From Parascardovia denticolens DSM 10105 = JCM 12538 (lineage in GTDB: Bacteria; Actinomycetota; Actinomycetes; Actinomycetales; Bifidobacteriaceae): 64,000 bases of DNA. Numbering within the stretch: the first letter of the stretch is position 1; the number at the start of each line of letters is the position of its first letter. Of this stretch, positions 1 to 7,594 are shown one piece after another. Under the pieces are notes generated by a model that was not told where the DNA came from, made no database searches, and saw nothing but the letters and a program-made list of their open reading frames with translations. A program made the translations under genes and the position numbers. The DNA lies in NCBI RefSeq assembly GCF_001042675.1, contig NZ_AP012333.1:682001-746000 (forward strand), in the 5' to 3' direction.

Positions 1-654
1 GGCAGCACGCATAGCAAAATACCCTCCCCATGAAATGCCAATCATCGGGCAGTTCTTAATGCGATAATAATCCAGCACACATTTTGTAGGCTCTTCCCAT
101 GCATAGGTCAATGGCAGTCCATTCTTAAGCGTCTTCCCCTGACCATCTCCTTCAAAGAATAAAAGCGTATACCCTTTGCTCAACAGTTCGAATGTGGCCG
201 GGATGAATTCTTCTATAAAGGAATCATATCCTCCACAGATTAACAGTATTTTTGTGCTCTTCTGATTCCCAACTTTAACAGAATGAAGAAAAGTTCCTTT
301 ATACGGAATATCAGAGATAGTGTATGGAATTTTAAATTGGTCAAAGGCTATATAGTAACACTCTATCGCCTTCTCATACATTTCCTCTTTTTCTGTATGA
401 TCTACTTTTAGAAAGAACTCTGCCATTCTATACGCATAGGCAGCATGCATAAATTGGCTTTCGTTTTCTGATCTATTGCCAATGATTTTCCATGCGCGAA
501 ACCATTCATCTAAATTCTTCACATCAGACAGAGATCTCACTATTTCATCATGATTTCCTGCGATCTCTCCATAAGTCAATACCCTGTTTATTTGAAAATT
601 GAACTGCTTTATCTGGTTTATTTGCTCATACATAAGCTTTTTTCTTCCTCGCAT
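1..654 (-). CDS. Alpha/beta hydrolase, C-terminal part lies outside the window
   Basis: The frame is open from an ATG at 654 to the left edge, giving 218 residues with no stop. A helical N-terminal region is followed by the start of an alpha/beta-hydrolase core: the strand ILLICGGYDS, an EGDGQGKT segment, and near the edge GISWGG, a good G-x-S-x-G nucleophile elbow. The catalytic Asp and His would lie beyond position 1. The arrangement resembles FrsA-like or acyl-peptidase-like hydrolases that carry an N-terminal helical domain; the substrate is unknown. A second ATG at 633 follows a GAGGA stretch and could be the true start. The DNA is much more AT-rich than the backbone from 5.7 kb on, which suggests transfer from a low-GC donor. 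Confidence 0.75.
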   Translation of the reverse strand, partial: MRGRKKLMYEQINQIKQFNFQINRVLTYGEIAGNHDEIVRSLSDVKNLDEWFRAWKIIGNRSENESQFMHAAYAYRMAEFFLKVDHTEKEEMYEKAIECYYIAFDQFKIPYTISDIPYKGTFLHSVKVGNQKSTKILLICGGYDSFIEEFIPATFELLSKGYTLLFFEGDGQGKTLKNGLPLTYAWEEPTKCVLDYYRIKNCPMIGISWGGYFAMRAA

Positions 655-726
655 AAATTTTTGTTACTTCTTCTGTTTCATATGGCCACTCTGGAAAATT
701 CTGAATTTACATACATAATATGTTGT

Positions 727-1008
727 TTAGAGCGTCCTAAGCTTATGGATAATTTCTTCTAGAAATAGAACAATCCCCATATAGATAGCGCAGACAATTC
801 CCATATTGACCCCAAGTGAAGCCCCCGTATAGTTATTCCCTTCTAGAGTCAACCTGTATATCTTTAAACCAAACAGATACACATCCTTTGCGTTTCCTCC
901 GTTCGAATATGCATGCACATAACCAAAATATATGGTTAGCGCCATTGATAACATTGCAAGCCCAAACCCTATTCCTAGCGCTAGTGTTATTCTGGTTTGC
1001 TTTTTCAT
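727..1008 (-). CDS. Small two-helix membrane protein, unknown function
   Basis: The product has 93 residues. Two hydrophobic helices are clear, at about residues 8-30 and 68-86, with a polar loop between them containing YSNGGNAKDVYLFG. A GGAGTGA Shine-Dalgarno sequence lies about seven bases before the ATG. I do not recognise a family; small proteins of this kind accompany transporters and exported-peptide genes in low-GC Gram-positives. It is AT-rich like the hydrolase gene downstream on the same strand, with which it may be co-transcribed. Confidence 0.55.
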   Translation of the reverse strand: MKKQTRITLALGIGFGLAMLSMALTIYFGYVHAYSNGGNAKDVYLFGLKIYRLTLEGNNYTGASLGVNMGIVCAIYMGIVLFLEEIIHKLRTL

Positions 1009-1075
1009 TTCACAGTCACTCCAATTACTGATTCATAATTCCATTAATTTTTGCTTCCAAAATTTTGTGTTAAGA

Positions 1076-1153
1076 TTAAATTGTAATGATAATTGTCACT
1101 GCTATAATTAAAATAGTAGATGCCGAAACAAATGCAGTCAAGTCCAAATTTGT
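1076..1153 (-). pseudogene. 3' remnant of a membrane-protein gene cut by the IS element
   Basis: From the left IS end to a TAA at 1076-1078 the minus strand reads TNLDLTAFVSASTI followed by LIIAVTIIITI and a stop, a typical last transmembrane helix. No start codon is present; the 5' part has been removed by the insertion element. The stop lies about 67 bases upstream of the 93-residue membrane protein on the same strand, so the two were probably neighbours in one operon. Confidence 0.5.
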
Positions 1154-2517
1154 GTGTAAATTGCCTTCAGATATAACTGTTGATAACTATGCTGCCAGAA
1201 GGGCTGCCTGTTCTTCAGCAATCAGATGCAGGTGATTTCGAACATCGGATTTCAGCAGCTTCTGATAGGACTCCTTACTGAAGATTGCCTTCCTGGTCTG
1301 ACTGATGCTGTTCTGTTTCATCAGGACAGATCCCATCAGCCTGACCAGCGATGCCTCATTTGGGAAGATCCCGATAACGCCGGAACGCCGCTTCAGCTCC
1401 CGATTCAGCCGCTCGATATGGTTCGATGTCCGGAAAAAGCGACGCATCCCTTCCGGAAGAGTCATAACGGTCATAGCGCTTTCGAAACCCTCGTCGAGAC
1501 ATTCCATTGCTGATGAGGCGGATTCCTGATAATCGGCGAGGATCTGATCCCGCTTTTGTCTGGCATCCTCGATCTTCTTGCAGTTGAACATTTCCTGCAG
1601 TTCAGCACGGAGACCAGCCTGCTCTTTCTTTGGAGCTTTGTCAGCGATGTTCTTTGAAAAGTGGAACTGACACCGCTGCCACGAAACGTGCGGAAATACT
1701 TCCCTGGCGGCATTGATAATGCCATCGTGAGCATCGGATGTGATCATCATGAGACCGCACAGGCCACGTTTTTTCAGCCCCGTCAGGAAATCTTTCCAAG
1801 TCTCACGCGACTCATTCCGGTAGGCCGAGAAACCAAAATCTCGCGCTTTCCATCGTCACTGGTGCCATAGGCAATCATGAGTGCTTTCGAAACAACCCAG
1901 CCATTCTCACGTACCTTGAAATACGTGGCATCGACCGTGAGGAATGGATAATTGCCTTCAATCGGCCGATTTCGGAATGCCTCGACCTCCTTGTCGAGAT
2001 CCTTGCAGACTTCGGAAACAGTGGATTTAGAGACCGATGTACCACAGAGCGTCTCTACGACCCTTGCAACTTTCCTTGTAGATACACCGCTCACGACCAT
2101 TTCTGCCATGGTTGTAACTAGAGCAGTCTCGCTACGGGAGTAGTTCTCAAAGACCATCGTATGGAATGACTGGTTCCTGTGCCTTGGTACATTCAACGTT
2201 ATGGTTCCGATCCGCGTTTTGAGATCTCTGGTTCGGAAGCCATTTCTCGAGTCTGTACGGCCTTCTGAGCGCTCATATGGCGCTGCCTGGAGCTGTTCCT
2301 GGGATCCGGCCTTGAGAACAGAATTTAGGCTTTCTTGAAGGAGAGTTCGGAAAGCGTCCTCCCGGTCGGCAGAAAGTAACTGTAGAATTTCGTCCTGATT
2401 CAATGTAATATTGAGTTGAGCCATGTGGTTCCTCCTTCTCGGTATTATGTTGATGTCGCGATTACCATTATACCTGAAGGCTGAGCCGCTGGCTCTTTTC
2501 AGTTTTTGAATTTACAC
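1154..2517 (-). mobile_element. IS256-family insertion sequence, inactivated
   Basis: The transposase reading frame is bounded on both sides by the inverted 9-mer GTGTAAATT (1154-1162) and AATTTACAC (2509-2517), taken here as the core of the terminal repeats; beyond it the two ends match poorly. The bases just outside the two ends do not match, so no target duplication is visible. The flanks are remnants of two unrelated genes of opposite orientation, which fits a deletion or recombination mediated by the element rather than a simple insertion. Confidence 0.7.
1187..2424 (-). pseudogene. IS256-family transposase, broken by a one-base frameshift
   Basis: The N-terminal part (2424 to about 1834) carries the usual IS256 start with SRNGFRTR, the GTITLNVPRHR strand and the first catalytic Asp in TVDATYFKV. 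The C-terminal part (1750-1187) carries the second acidic site in TSDAHDGI, the QRCQFHF motif and the final helix with SNHIERLNRELKRR. They join if one G is restored in the GG run at 1833-1834; as written, the first frame stops near 1783. The summed length of about 412 residues is normal. IS256 elements do not normally use programmed frameshifting, so this copy is probably dead, unless the missing base is a sequencing error. Confidence 0.85.
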
Positions 2518-2616
2518 CATTATAAGGGCACTACCGTGCAAGCTCTTGAAAAGCACGGCATGAAGGATAAAGGCGGCACAATTGATCATCAGTTCCTCTT
2601 TTTGCAAAAGAAATAA
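2518..2616 (+). pseudogene. 3' remnant of an unidentified gene beside the IS
   Basis: From the right IS end the plus strand is open to TAA at 2614 and reads YKGTTVQALEKHGMKDKGG then TIDHQFLFLQKK. There is no start codon and the upstream part is missing. I do not recognise the family. Its orientation is opposite to the remnant on the other side of the IS, so the two do not derive from a single interrupted gene. Confidence 0.35.
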
Positions 2617-2733
2617 GGAAAACCATTCGAAATGCAAAAGTACAGAGCGGTATTACAGACGTTCGGTGCAGGGTTGAATTGAACTTTTCAACGATTCCAC
2701 ACCTTTTAACGATAGCAGAAAGGGGCGTCGCTT

Positions 2734-3381
2734 TTGACTACAGCAACCGCAGCAGCATATCAATTCAGGGCTGGAAGCACGCTCCAGTTCTATGCCCCGA
2801 AACGCAGAAAAGCCCAGAAACAGCGCGGTTTCCTGGCTAACTGTGCATATAGGCTTGGTATCAAAGATAAGAACTTAATAGAGCCTGCCGTGAAGTTTGA
2901 GGTCATTGAAAAGCCGAACGACTGGACAAAGGAAGTAAAAAAGAGTGAGTCTGCAAATGAGACTCAGCAGCAGAGATACGATTATTGGGTGGCGTTCCAG
3001 GACTATGCTTTCCAAAATGCACAGTTTGCAAAGAACTTCAATCGCCGGAAACCGTCTATGGATCATTGGATGAACTTCAGCGTGGGTTCTTCTGCCTGCC
3101 ACATTGCCGTGTCGCAGATTCAGAAACGGAATGAACTGGATGTGGAACTGTATATCAGTGAGGATAAAGACCTGTTCCACTCCCTCTTCGATAATAAGGA
3201 TGCCATTGAATCCGATGCCGCATTGACCTTTGACTGGCGGGAACTGCCGGAGCGTAAGGCAAGCCGCATCGTTATCGAGAAAGGTGTGACCTTCGGAGAT
3301 AAAAGCCAATGGAACGCACAGTTTGATTGGATTATTGATGTCATGCTCAAGATGAAGAATGCGTTTAAGAAATACTTGTAA
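2734..3381 (+). CDS. DUF4268 domain protein
   Basis: The product has 215 residues. Residues 80-200 match the DUF4268 pattern: RYDYWVAFQDY, a central HWMNFSVGSS, and the C-terminal WRELPERKASRI. In other bacteria DUF4268 often sits at the C-terminus of nuclease-like or restriction-associated proteins; here there is no nuclease part, only about 80 basic residues, so this may be the separated tail of a larger protein. The start is a TTG after a GAAAGGGG sequence and is uncertain. It heads a tightly packed plus-strand run (GNAT, TfoX-N, Nudix, HEAT). GC is lower than in the core genome. Confidence 0.6.
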   Translation: MTTATAAAYQFRAGSTLQFYAPKRRKAQKQRGFLANCAYRLGIKDKNLIEPAVKFEVIEKPNDWTKEVKKSESANETQQQRYDYWVAFQDYAFQNAQFAKNFNRRKPSMDHWMNFSVGSSACHIAVSQIQKRNELDVELYISEDKDLFHSLFDNKDAIESDAALTFDWRELPERKASRIVIEKGVTFGDKSQWNAQFDWIIDVMLKMKNAFKKYL

Positions 3382-3403
3382 CCGCCATGAATGGAGGTCT
3401 GCT

Positions 3404-4081
3404 ATGAAGCAATTAAAAGAAAAAGAATACGAGGAATTCCAGCAGTACCTTTATAACAAAATGCACGGGTACATTTGGACGCCGGACACGCTGGAACTAA
3501 TATGCGGCGGGAACGACAACGAGCCGGAGCGGATTGGTAAACAGGTGCTTGAGATGCTGGGCAGGGTGCGTAATGAGCGTATTTCCCACATGACGAGCGA
3601 CAAACACAAAAAATATGTGATCCGCAGTCTTCGCAAGGGTGAAACTGATCTGCTGAAGGACTTCTTGTATGAAGCTATCTTCATACCGAAGGGTGCGGAG
3701 CCGCCAGCGCGGGACATCATCGAGAAAACGGAACTTCGTGTGTACACGGATGATTTCGGTACCCAGAAAGGCGATAACTGCCTGGTAGCTGATTTCGGCG
3801 GCAAAGTGGTCGGAGCGGTCTGGACGAGAATCATGGACGATTATGGTCATGTAGATGACGAGACTCCGTCCTTCGCCATTTCGCTTTTCAAGGAATATCG
3901 CGGTCAGGGCATCGGCTCACAGCTTATGGTGAAGATGCTCGAACTGCTGAAATGGCAGGGCTATGAACGGGCATCCCTGGCGGTGCAGAAAGCAAACTAC
4001 GCCGTGAAGATGTATAAGAATGTCGGATTCAAGACGGTCGATGAAAATGCCGAAGAATATATCATGGTGTGCGAGTTATAA
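3404..4081 (+). CDS. GNAT-family N-acetyltransferase
   Basis: The product has 225 residues. The ATG at 3404 follows a strong GGAGG and is preferred to earlier in-frame codons overlapping DUF4268. The N-terminal 80 residues are helical and unassigned (WTPDTLELICGGNDNEPERI). The C-terminal half is a GNAT fold: LVADFGGKVVGAVW (strand 4), then the acetyl-CoA loop motif A EYRGQGIGSQLM and the motif B segment ASLAVQKANYAVKMYKNVGF. The substrate cannot be inferred. It starts 22 bases after the DUF4268 gene and ends 15 bases before the TfoX-domain gene, so one transcript is likely. Confidence 0.8.
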   Translation: MKQLKEKEYEEFQQYLYNKMHGYIWTPDTLELICGGNDNEPERIGKQVLEMLGRVRNERISHMTSDKHKKYVIRSLRKGETDLLKDFLYEAIFIPKGAEPPARDIIEKTELRVYTDDFGTQKGDNCLVADFGGKVVGAVWTRIMDDYGHVDDETPSFAISLFKEYRGQGIGSQLMVKMLELLKWQGYERASLAVQKANYAVKMYKNVGFKTVDENAEEYIMVCEL

Positions 4082-4096
4082 GGAGAGATTTGACAG

Positions 4097-4408
4097 ATGG
4101 CATCAAGCAAAGAATACCTGGATTTTATATTGAAGCAGCTTTCGGAACTGGATGATGTGACCTATCGGGCGATGATGGGAGAATACATCATTTACTATTG
4201 CGGCAAGATTGTCGGCGGCATTTATGATGATCGCTTCCTCGTGAAGCCTACAAAGTCTGCTGTGGAGATGATGCCAAATGCGGATACAGAACTTCCGTAT
4301 GATGGCGCAAAAGAGATGCTGCTTGTGGACGATGTGGATAATAAAGATTTTCTGCGTGAGCTTTTGGAAGCAATGTATGAGGAACTTCCTGCTCCGAAGA
4401 AGAAGTGA
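4097..4408 (+). CDS. TfoX N-terminal domain protein
   Basis: The 103-residue product consists of a single TfoX-N domain, recognisable from VTYRAMMGEYIIYYCGK and VGGIYDDRFLVKPT. Standalone TfoX-N proteins are widespread and of unknown role; they lack the C-terminal half of the competence regulator Sxy/TfoX, so a competence function should not be assumed. AAGGAG stands 11 bases before the ATG. The gene ends seven bases before the Nudix start. Confidence 0.75.
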   Translation: MASSKEYLDFILKQLSELDDVTYRAMMGEYIIYYCGKIVGGIYDDRFLVKPTKSAVEMMPNADTELPYDGAKEMLLVDDVDNKDFLRELLEAMYEELPAPKKK

Positions 4409-4415
4409 GAACAAT

Positions 4416-4865
4416 ATGAGCAGAACAGAAAATGTCGAATTGACGGTATTGTGTCTCATCACGGATGGAGACAGAATGCTCCTTCAGAACAGAATAAAGA
4501 ATGACTGGCAGGGATATACGCTTCCGGGCGGTCACGTGGAACCGGGGGAATCTTTCGTTGACGCGGTGATTCGTGAGATGAAAGAAGAAACGGGACTGGA
4601 CATAAAGAATCCTCAGCTTGTAGGCGTGAAGCAATTTCCAATTAAGGACGGACGGTATGTTGTTCTTCTGTTTAAGGCTACCGAATATAGCGGGACGGCC
4701 GTGTCTTTCGATGAGGGGCAGATGGAATGGGTAGAAAGCAATCGCCTGTCGGAGATAAACACGGTCGATGATTTTGAGGACTTGATGCGTGTAATAAACG
4801 ATCCGGCGCTGACGGAATTTCAGTACCTGGTCGATGGGGATACGTGGACAGTTTCAATAAAATAG
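4416..4865 (+). CDS. Nudix hydrolase, MutT/8-oxo-dGTPase-like
   Basis: The product has 149 residues. A complete Nudix box is present, GGHVEPGESF then VDAVIREMKEETGL, matching G-x5-E-x7-RE-U-x-EE-x-G-U, so the metal-binding glutamates are intact and hydrolysis of a nucleoside diphosphate derivative is expected. The start at 4416 is chosen because it opens the strand MSRTENVELTVLCLI; a longer frame from 4278 overlaps the TfoX gene without support. It resembles NTP pyrophosphohydrolases of Firmicutes. The substrate is unproven. Confidence 0.85.
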   Translation: MSRTENVELTVLCLITDGDRMLLQNRIKNDWQGYTLPGGHVEPGESFVDAVIREMKEETGLDIKNPQLVGVKQFPIKDGRYVVLLFKATEYSGTAVSFDEGQMEWVESNRLSEINTVDDFEDLMRVINDPALTEFQYLVDGDTWTVSIK

Positions 4866-4882
4866 CCTGAGGAGATGATTGA

Positions 4883-5485
4883 TTGAGCGAATCGGAACTT
4901 TACAAAGAACTTGGAATACTGACGAAGAACAGGGACAAGTGGGCAGAGAACATACCGTATGTTTCTTCTCTCCTTGCACATGAATCCGTAAAGATACAGG
5001 CGAAGGCATTATGGCTGCTTGGTGAGATGGGGATGGAATATCCTCTGAAAGTGCAGGATGCAGTTCCGGCGATTGTTTCCTTCTGCGATAGCACAGAGCC
5101 TCTTTTAAGGGAAAGAGCGGTTAATGCTCTCGGAAGAATCGGTCGCGGCAAATACAGTGTGATAGAGCCGTATTGGATGGACTTGTTCCGTTTTGCATCC
5201 GATGAGGAAGCCAAGGTACGCTTGAGTTTTATTTGGGCATCGGAAAATATCGCCACAAACACTCCCGACATTTATGAGAATCATATGTCGGTGTTTGAGA
5301 AATTGCTACATGATACGGATGACAAAGTGCGAATGGAAGCACCGGAAATATTCCGGGTTCTCGGAAAACGTAGACCGGAGTTTGTTAGACCGTTTGTGGA
5401 GCAACTCAAGCACATATCAGAAACTGATGATAATCGTGTTGTGAGAATCCACAGCGCAGGCGCTATTAAGGCAACGATGTCATAG
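4883..5485 (+). CDS. HEAT-repeat protein
   Basis: The product has 200 residues. Four or five helical repeats of HEAT type are visible, with the typical hydrophobic-alanine pattern VKIQAKALWLLGEMG, LRERAVNALGRIGRG, VRLSFIWASENIA and VRMEAPEIFRVLGKR. Such solenoids bind proteins or nucleic acids; some small HEAT proteins (the DNA alkylation repair group) act on DNA, but the key residues of that group are not recognisable here. The start is TTG at 4883, with GGAG eight bases upstream. It is the last gene of the cassette. Confidence 0.7.
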   Translation: MSESELYKELGILTKNRDKWAENIPYVSSLLAHESVKIQAKALWLLGEMGMEYPLKVQDAVPAIVSFCDSTEPLLRERAVNALGRIGRGKYSVIEPYWMDLFRFASDEEAKVRLSFIWASENIATNTPDIYENHMSVFEKLLHDTDDKVRMEAPEIFRVLGKRRPEFVRPFVEQLKHISETDDNRVVRIHSAGAIKATMS

Positions 5486-5518
5486 CAGGCAGATTTGTAG
5501 TTTCACGAGGAGAACGCA

Positions 5519-5701
5519 ATGTACGCACAGGCAGCGATAAAATCAAATACCTTACTCCGTAACGGTGCATACGGCATCGTTATGAGGGGTGTGCAAAAAT
5601 GCACACGGGGGTGTTCATCGTTAAGGGGTAGAAATAGGCTGCCGTTATGTTGTATCAAATTAGACACGGCAACAGAACCGGATATGGGAACAGGAGATAA
5701 G
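5519..5701 (+). other. Island-chromosome junction with an open frame running into tsaE
   Basis: A GAGGAG sequence and an ATG at 5519 open a frame that continues without a stop into tsaE, which would add 61 residues (MYAQAAIKSNTLLRNGAYG and on, rich in Cys and Arg) to TsaE. These residues resemble nothing in TsaE proteins, and base composition changes to the backbone type near 5690, so this is probably the edge of the island. The tsaE start at 5702 has its own AGGAGA, so a fused protein would be an extra product if it is made at all. Confidence 0.45.
5589..5606. repeat. Perfect 7-bp hairpin with AAAA loop near the island edge
   Basis: GTGTGCA, AAAA, TGCACAC form a perfect inverted repeat inside the junction frame. 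No T-run follows, so it does not look like a terminator. It could be an operator or an end-recognition site of the acquired segment; the function is unknown. Confidence 0.5.
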
Positions 5702-6304
5702 ATGAGCGAGGATATGCGTTTGAGCGCTCCCCGGGCCGAATCCATGCGGGATTTGGGCCGGGCAATCGCCTCAATCATGATGCCTGGCGATGTCATCGTC
5801 CTGTCCGGCCCGCTTGGCGCCGGGAAAACGACTTTGAGTCAAGGGATAGGCCGAGGACTGGGAGTCGATAAGGAGGTGGTTTCCCCCACCTTCACCATCG
5901 CCCGCGAGCTGAAAGGGCGTTACGCCAATGGTCGGCCCGCCCGTCTGATTCATGTGGACGCCTACCGCCTGCCCGGTTCCGACGACGATCGGGATTCGTC
6001 GGACACGGATCCGCGGGGGATGCGAAACCGCCTGTTGGACCAACTGGAGGCTTTGGGCTTGGATGAAGAGCTGGAAGACCCCGGTCCCGGGACCTGCATC
6101 CTCATCGAATGGGGGTCTGCCATGGCCGCGGCGCTCGCCGACGACCGGTTGGAAATCACCATCAGTAGGCCCAGGACTTCGGCTCAAGGCACGGATGGGA
6201 GTCTGACCGAGGACGGCGAACGGATCGTCCGCCTGCATCCCGTAGGCGCCTCATGGAATAATCGGCTGCGTGGATGGCGCGATCGAATCAAGTCGGGCCA
6301 GTGA
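5702..6304 (+). CDS. tsaE: tRNA threonylcarbamoyladenosine biosynthesis ATPase TsaE
   Basis: The product has 200 residues. The Walker A loop GPLGAGKTT (about residues 36-44) is followed by the TsaE signatures SPTFTIARE and HVDAYRL, and by CILIEWG. TsaE is the ATPase that, with TsaB and TsaD, transfers threonylcarbamoyl-AMP to A37 of ANN-decoding tRNAs. A charged insertion lies after HVDAYRLPG, making the protein longer than the usual 150-160 residues. The ATG at 5702 follows AGGAGA. tsaB, rimI and tsaD follow on the same strand. Confidence 0.93.
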   Translation: MSEDMRLSAPRAESMRDLGRAIASIMMPGDVIVLSGPLGAGKTTLSQGIGRGLGVDKEVVSPTFTIARELKGRYANGRPARLIHVDAYRLPGSDDDRDSSDTDPRGMRNRLLDQLEALGLDEELEDPGPGTCILIEWGSAMAAALADDRLEITISRPRTSAQGTDGSLTEDGERIVRLHPVGASWNNRLRGWRDRIKSGQ

Positions 6305-6454
6305 CGGACGACCTTGAGGAGCCGTGAAGGCAAAAGACTTTCAAGACATTGATCCGGACGGGAAACCTATCCAGAAAACCTATCCGGGAAACATAGGCCG
6401 CAAGCTTGGACGGAAACCTAGGTAGGCGAAAGCAAGAACCAGGAAAGGGCGGAC

Positions 6455-7594
6455 ATGACGGAGATCATGCATGATGGCGGTGGCCATTGCTTGGTCGTGG
6501 ATTCCTCCTTTGGATCCACTGTGGGGATTGTGGGCGGCGACCCTTTATGCGAGGCGGATTCCCGCATGCATGTGGAAAGGTTGGAACCCAACATCGCCCA
6601 GGTCGTCTCCGATGCCGGTCTGACTCCGCAGGATTTGGACATGATCGTCGTAGGCGTCGGCCCAGCCCCTTTCACCGGGCTGAGGGCGGGAATCGCCTCG
6701 GCGCGGGCCTTGGCTTTCGCCCTGAACATCCCCCTGCTGGGGCAGGATATCCTTGAACCGCAGGCCGTCTGGCAGGAATACCGCCGCCAGGAAAGGCTTC
6801 TTGCCGATTCCAGACAGGAGGGCAGGGGAGAGACAGGGCTTGCAGGCGACTTCGCCCGGCAGCTTCGTCTGACTTTGGCCGTCAACGACGCCCGCCGCAA
6901 GCAGCTCTACTACGCCCTCTATCTGGCCCCGCTTTTCGTGCCCGAGCCGGACGCCTCCTTAGAAGAAGCGCAAGACGGCCGCGAGACGGTTGAGAAAGGC
7001 CTTTCTTATCGACTTCCTTGGCGCATGGTCCAGACGCCGAAGAAGGTCTTGGAGATGGACATCGCTTCGGCTGATGATATCGCCGCGAAGGTTGCGCAAT
7101 GGATCGATGGTTGGCGTAAGGGCCTGTCTGATGCCCCATCCGGCAGGTCTGACACCCCTTCTGGCAAGCCTGACGCTTCATCCGGCGAGGGGGTCGGAGG
7201 GATTTCCGTCCAGGTCGATGTGGTCGGCCATGGGGCCGGAAAGTACGCATCCTCCTGGGCGGGTCTGCGACCTTATCTGGGGGAGGTCAGGGACCAGTCC
7301 CCTCTGGGGGATGGCGGCAGGAAGGGCCTGGCCCTTTTCGCCCAGACGGCGCTTTTCCACCGGAGTCAAGGGGATTCCTGCCTGACGGATCCGCTGTACT
7401 TGCGTCGGCCGGACATCAGCCTTCCTCCAGCCCGCAAACACGCTTTAGGCCAGACGGGGATTTCGCTCACCCTACCTGACATGCAGACCGACGCTCAGAC
7501 CGACACGGGCGGCGACTCGCAAAACGGTTCGCCCAGCCAGGAAGGGCAAGCCGGGTCCCCGTCCGCTTTTCCCCAGTCTGTGAGACTTTTATGA
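6455..7594 (+). CDS. tsaB: tRNA threonylcarbamoyladenosine biosynthesis protein TsaB, extended form
   Basis: The product has 379 residues, against about 220-240 in most relatives. The N-terminal ASKHA domain is clear: LVVDSSFGSTVG, then VGVGPAPFTGLRAG and AFALNIPLLG. TsaB is the inactive TsaD paralogue that scaffolds the t6A complex. The added length lies in the C-terminal half: three tandem seven-residue units (SDAPSGR, SDTPSGK, PDASSGE, about residues 225-245) encoded by 21-bp repeats, and a Thr/Ser/Gln-rich tail. It overlaps rimI by four bases (ATGA). The 150 bases before it contain repeated AAACCTATCC-like units. Confidence 0.9.
   Translation: MTEIMHDGGGHCLVVDSSFGSTVGIVGGDPLCEADSRMHVERLEPNIAQVVSDAGLTPQDLDMIVVGVGPAPFTGLRAGIASARALAFALNIPLLGQDILEPQAVWQEYRRQERLLADSRQEGRGETGLAGDFARQLRLTLAVNDARRKQLYYALYLAPLFVPEPDASLEEAQDGRETVEKGLSYRLPWRMVQTPKKVLEMDIASADDIAAKVAQWIDGWRKGLSDAPSGRSDTPSGKPDASSGEGVGGISVQVDVVGHGAGKYASSWAGLRPYLGEVRDQSPLGDGGRKGLALFAQTALFHRSQGDSCLTDPLYLRRPDISLPPARKHALGQTGISLTLPDMQTDAQTDTGGDSQNGSPSQEGQAGSPSAFPQSVRLL

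Noticed and set aside
4097..4408. TfoX-domain protein as a competence regulator linked to dprA and comM
   Set aside because: Only the N-terminal domain is present, it sits in an acquired cassette far from those genes, and standalone copies have no known competence role.
3404..5485. Integron gene cassettes (the gene types are common in integrons)
   Set aside because: The gaps between genes are 7-22 bases with ribosome-binding sites, too short for attC sites, and there is no integrase.
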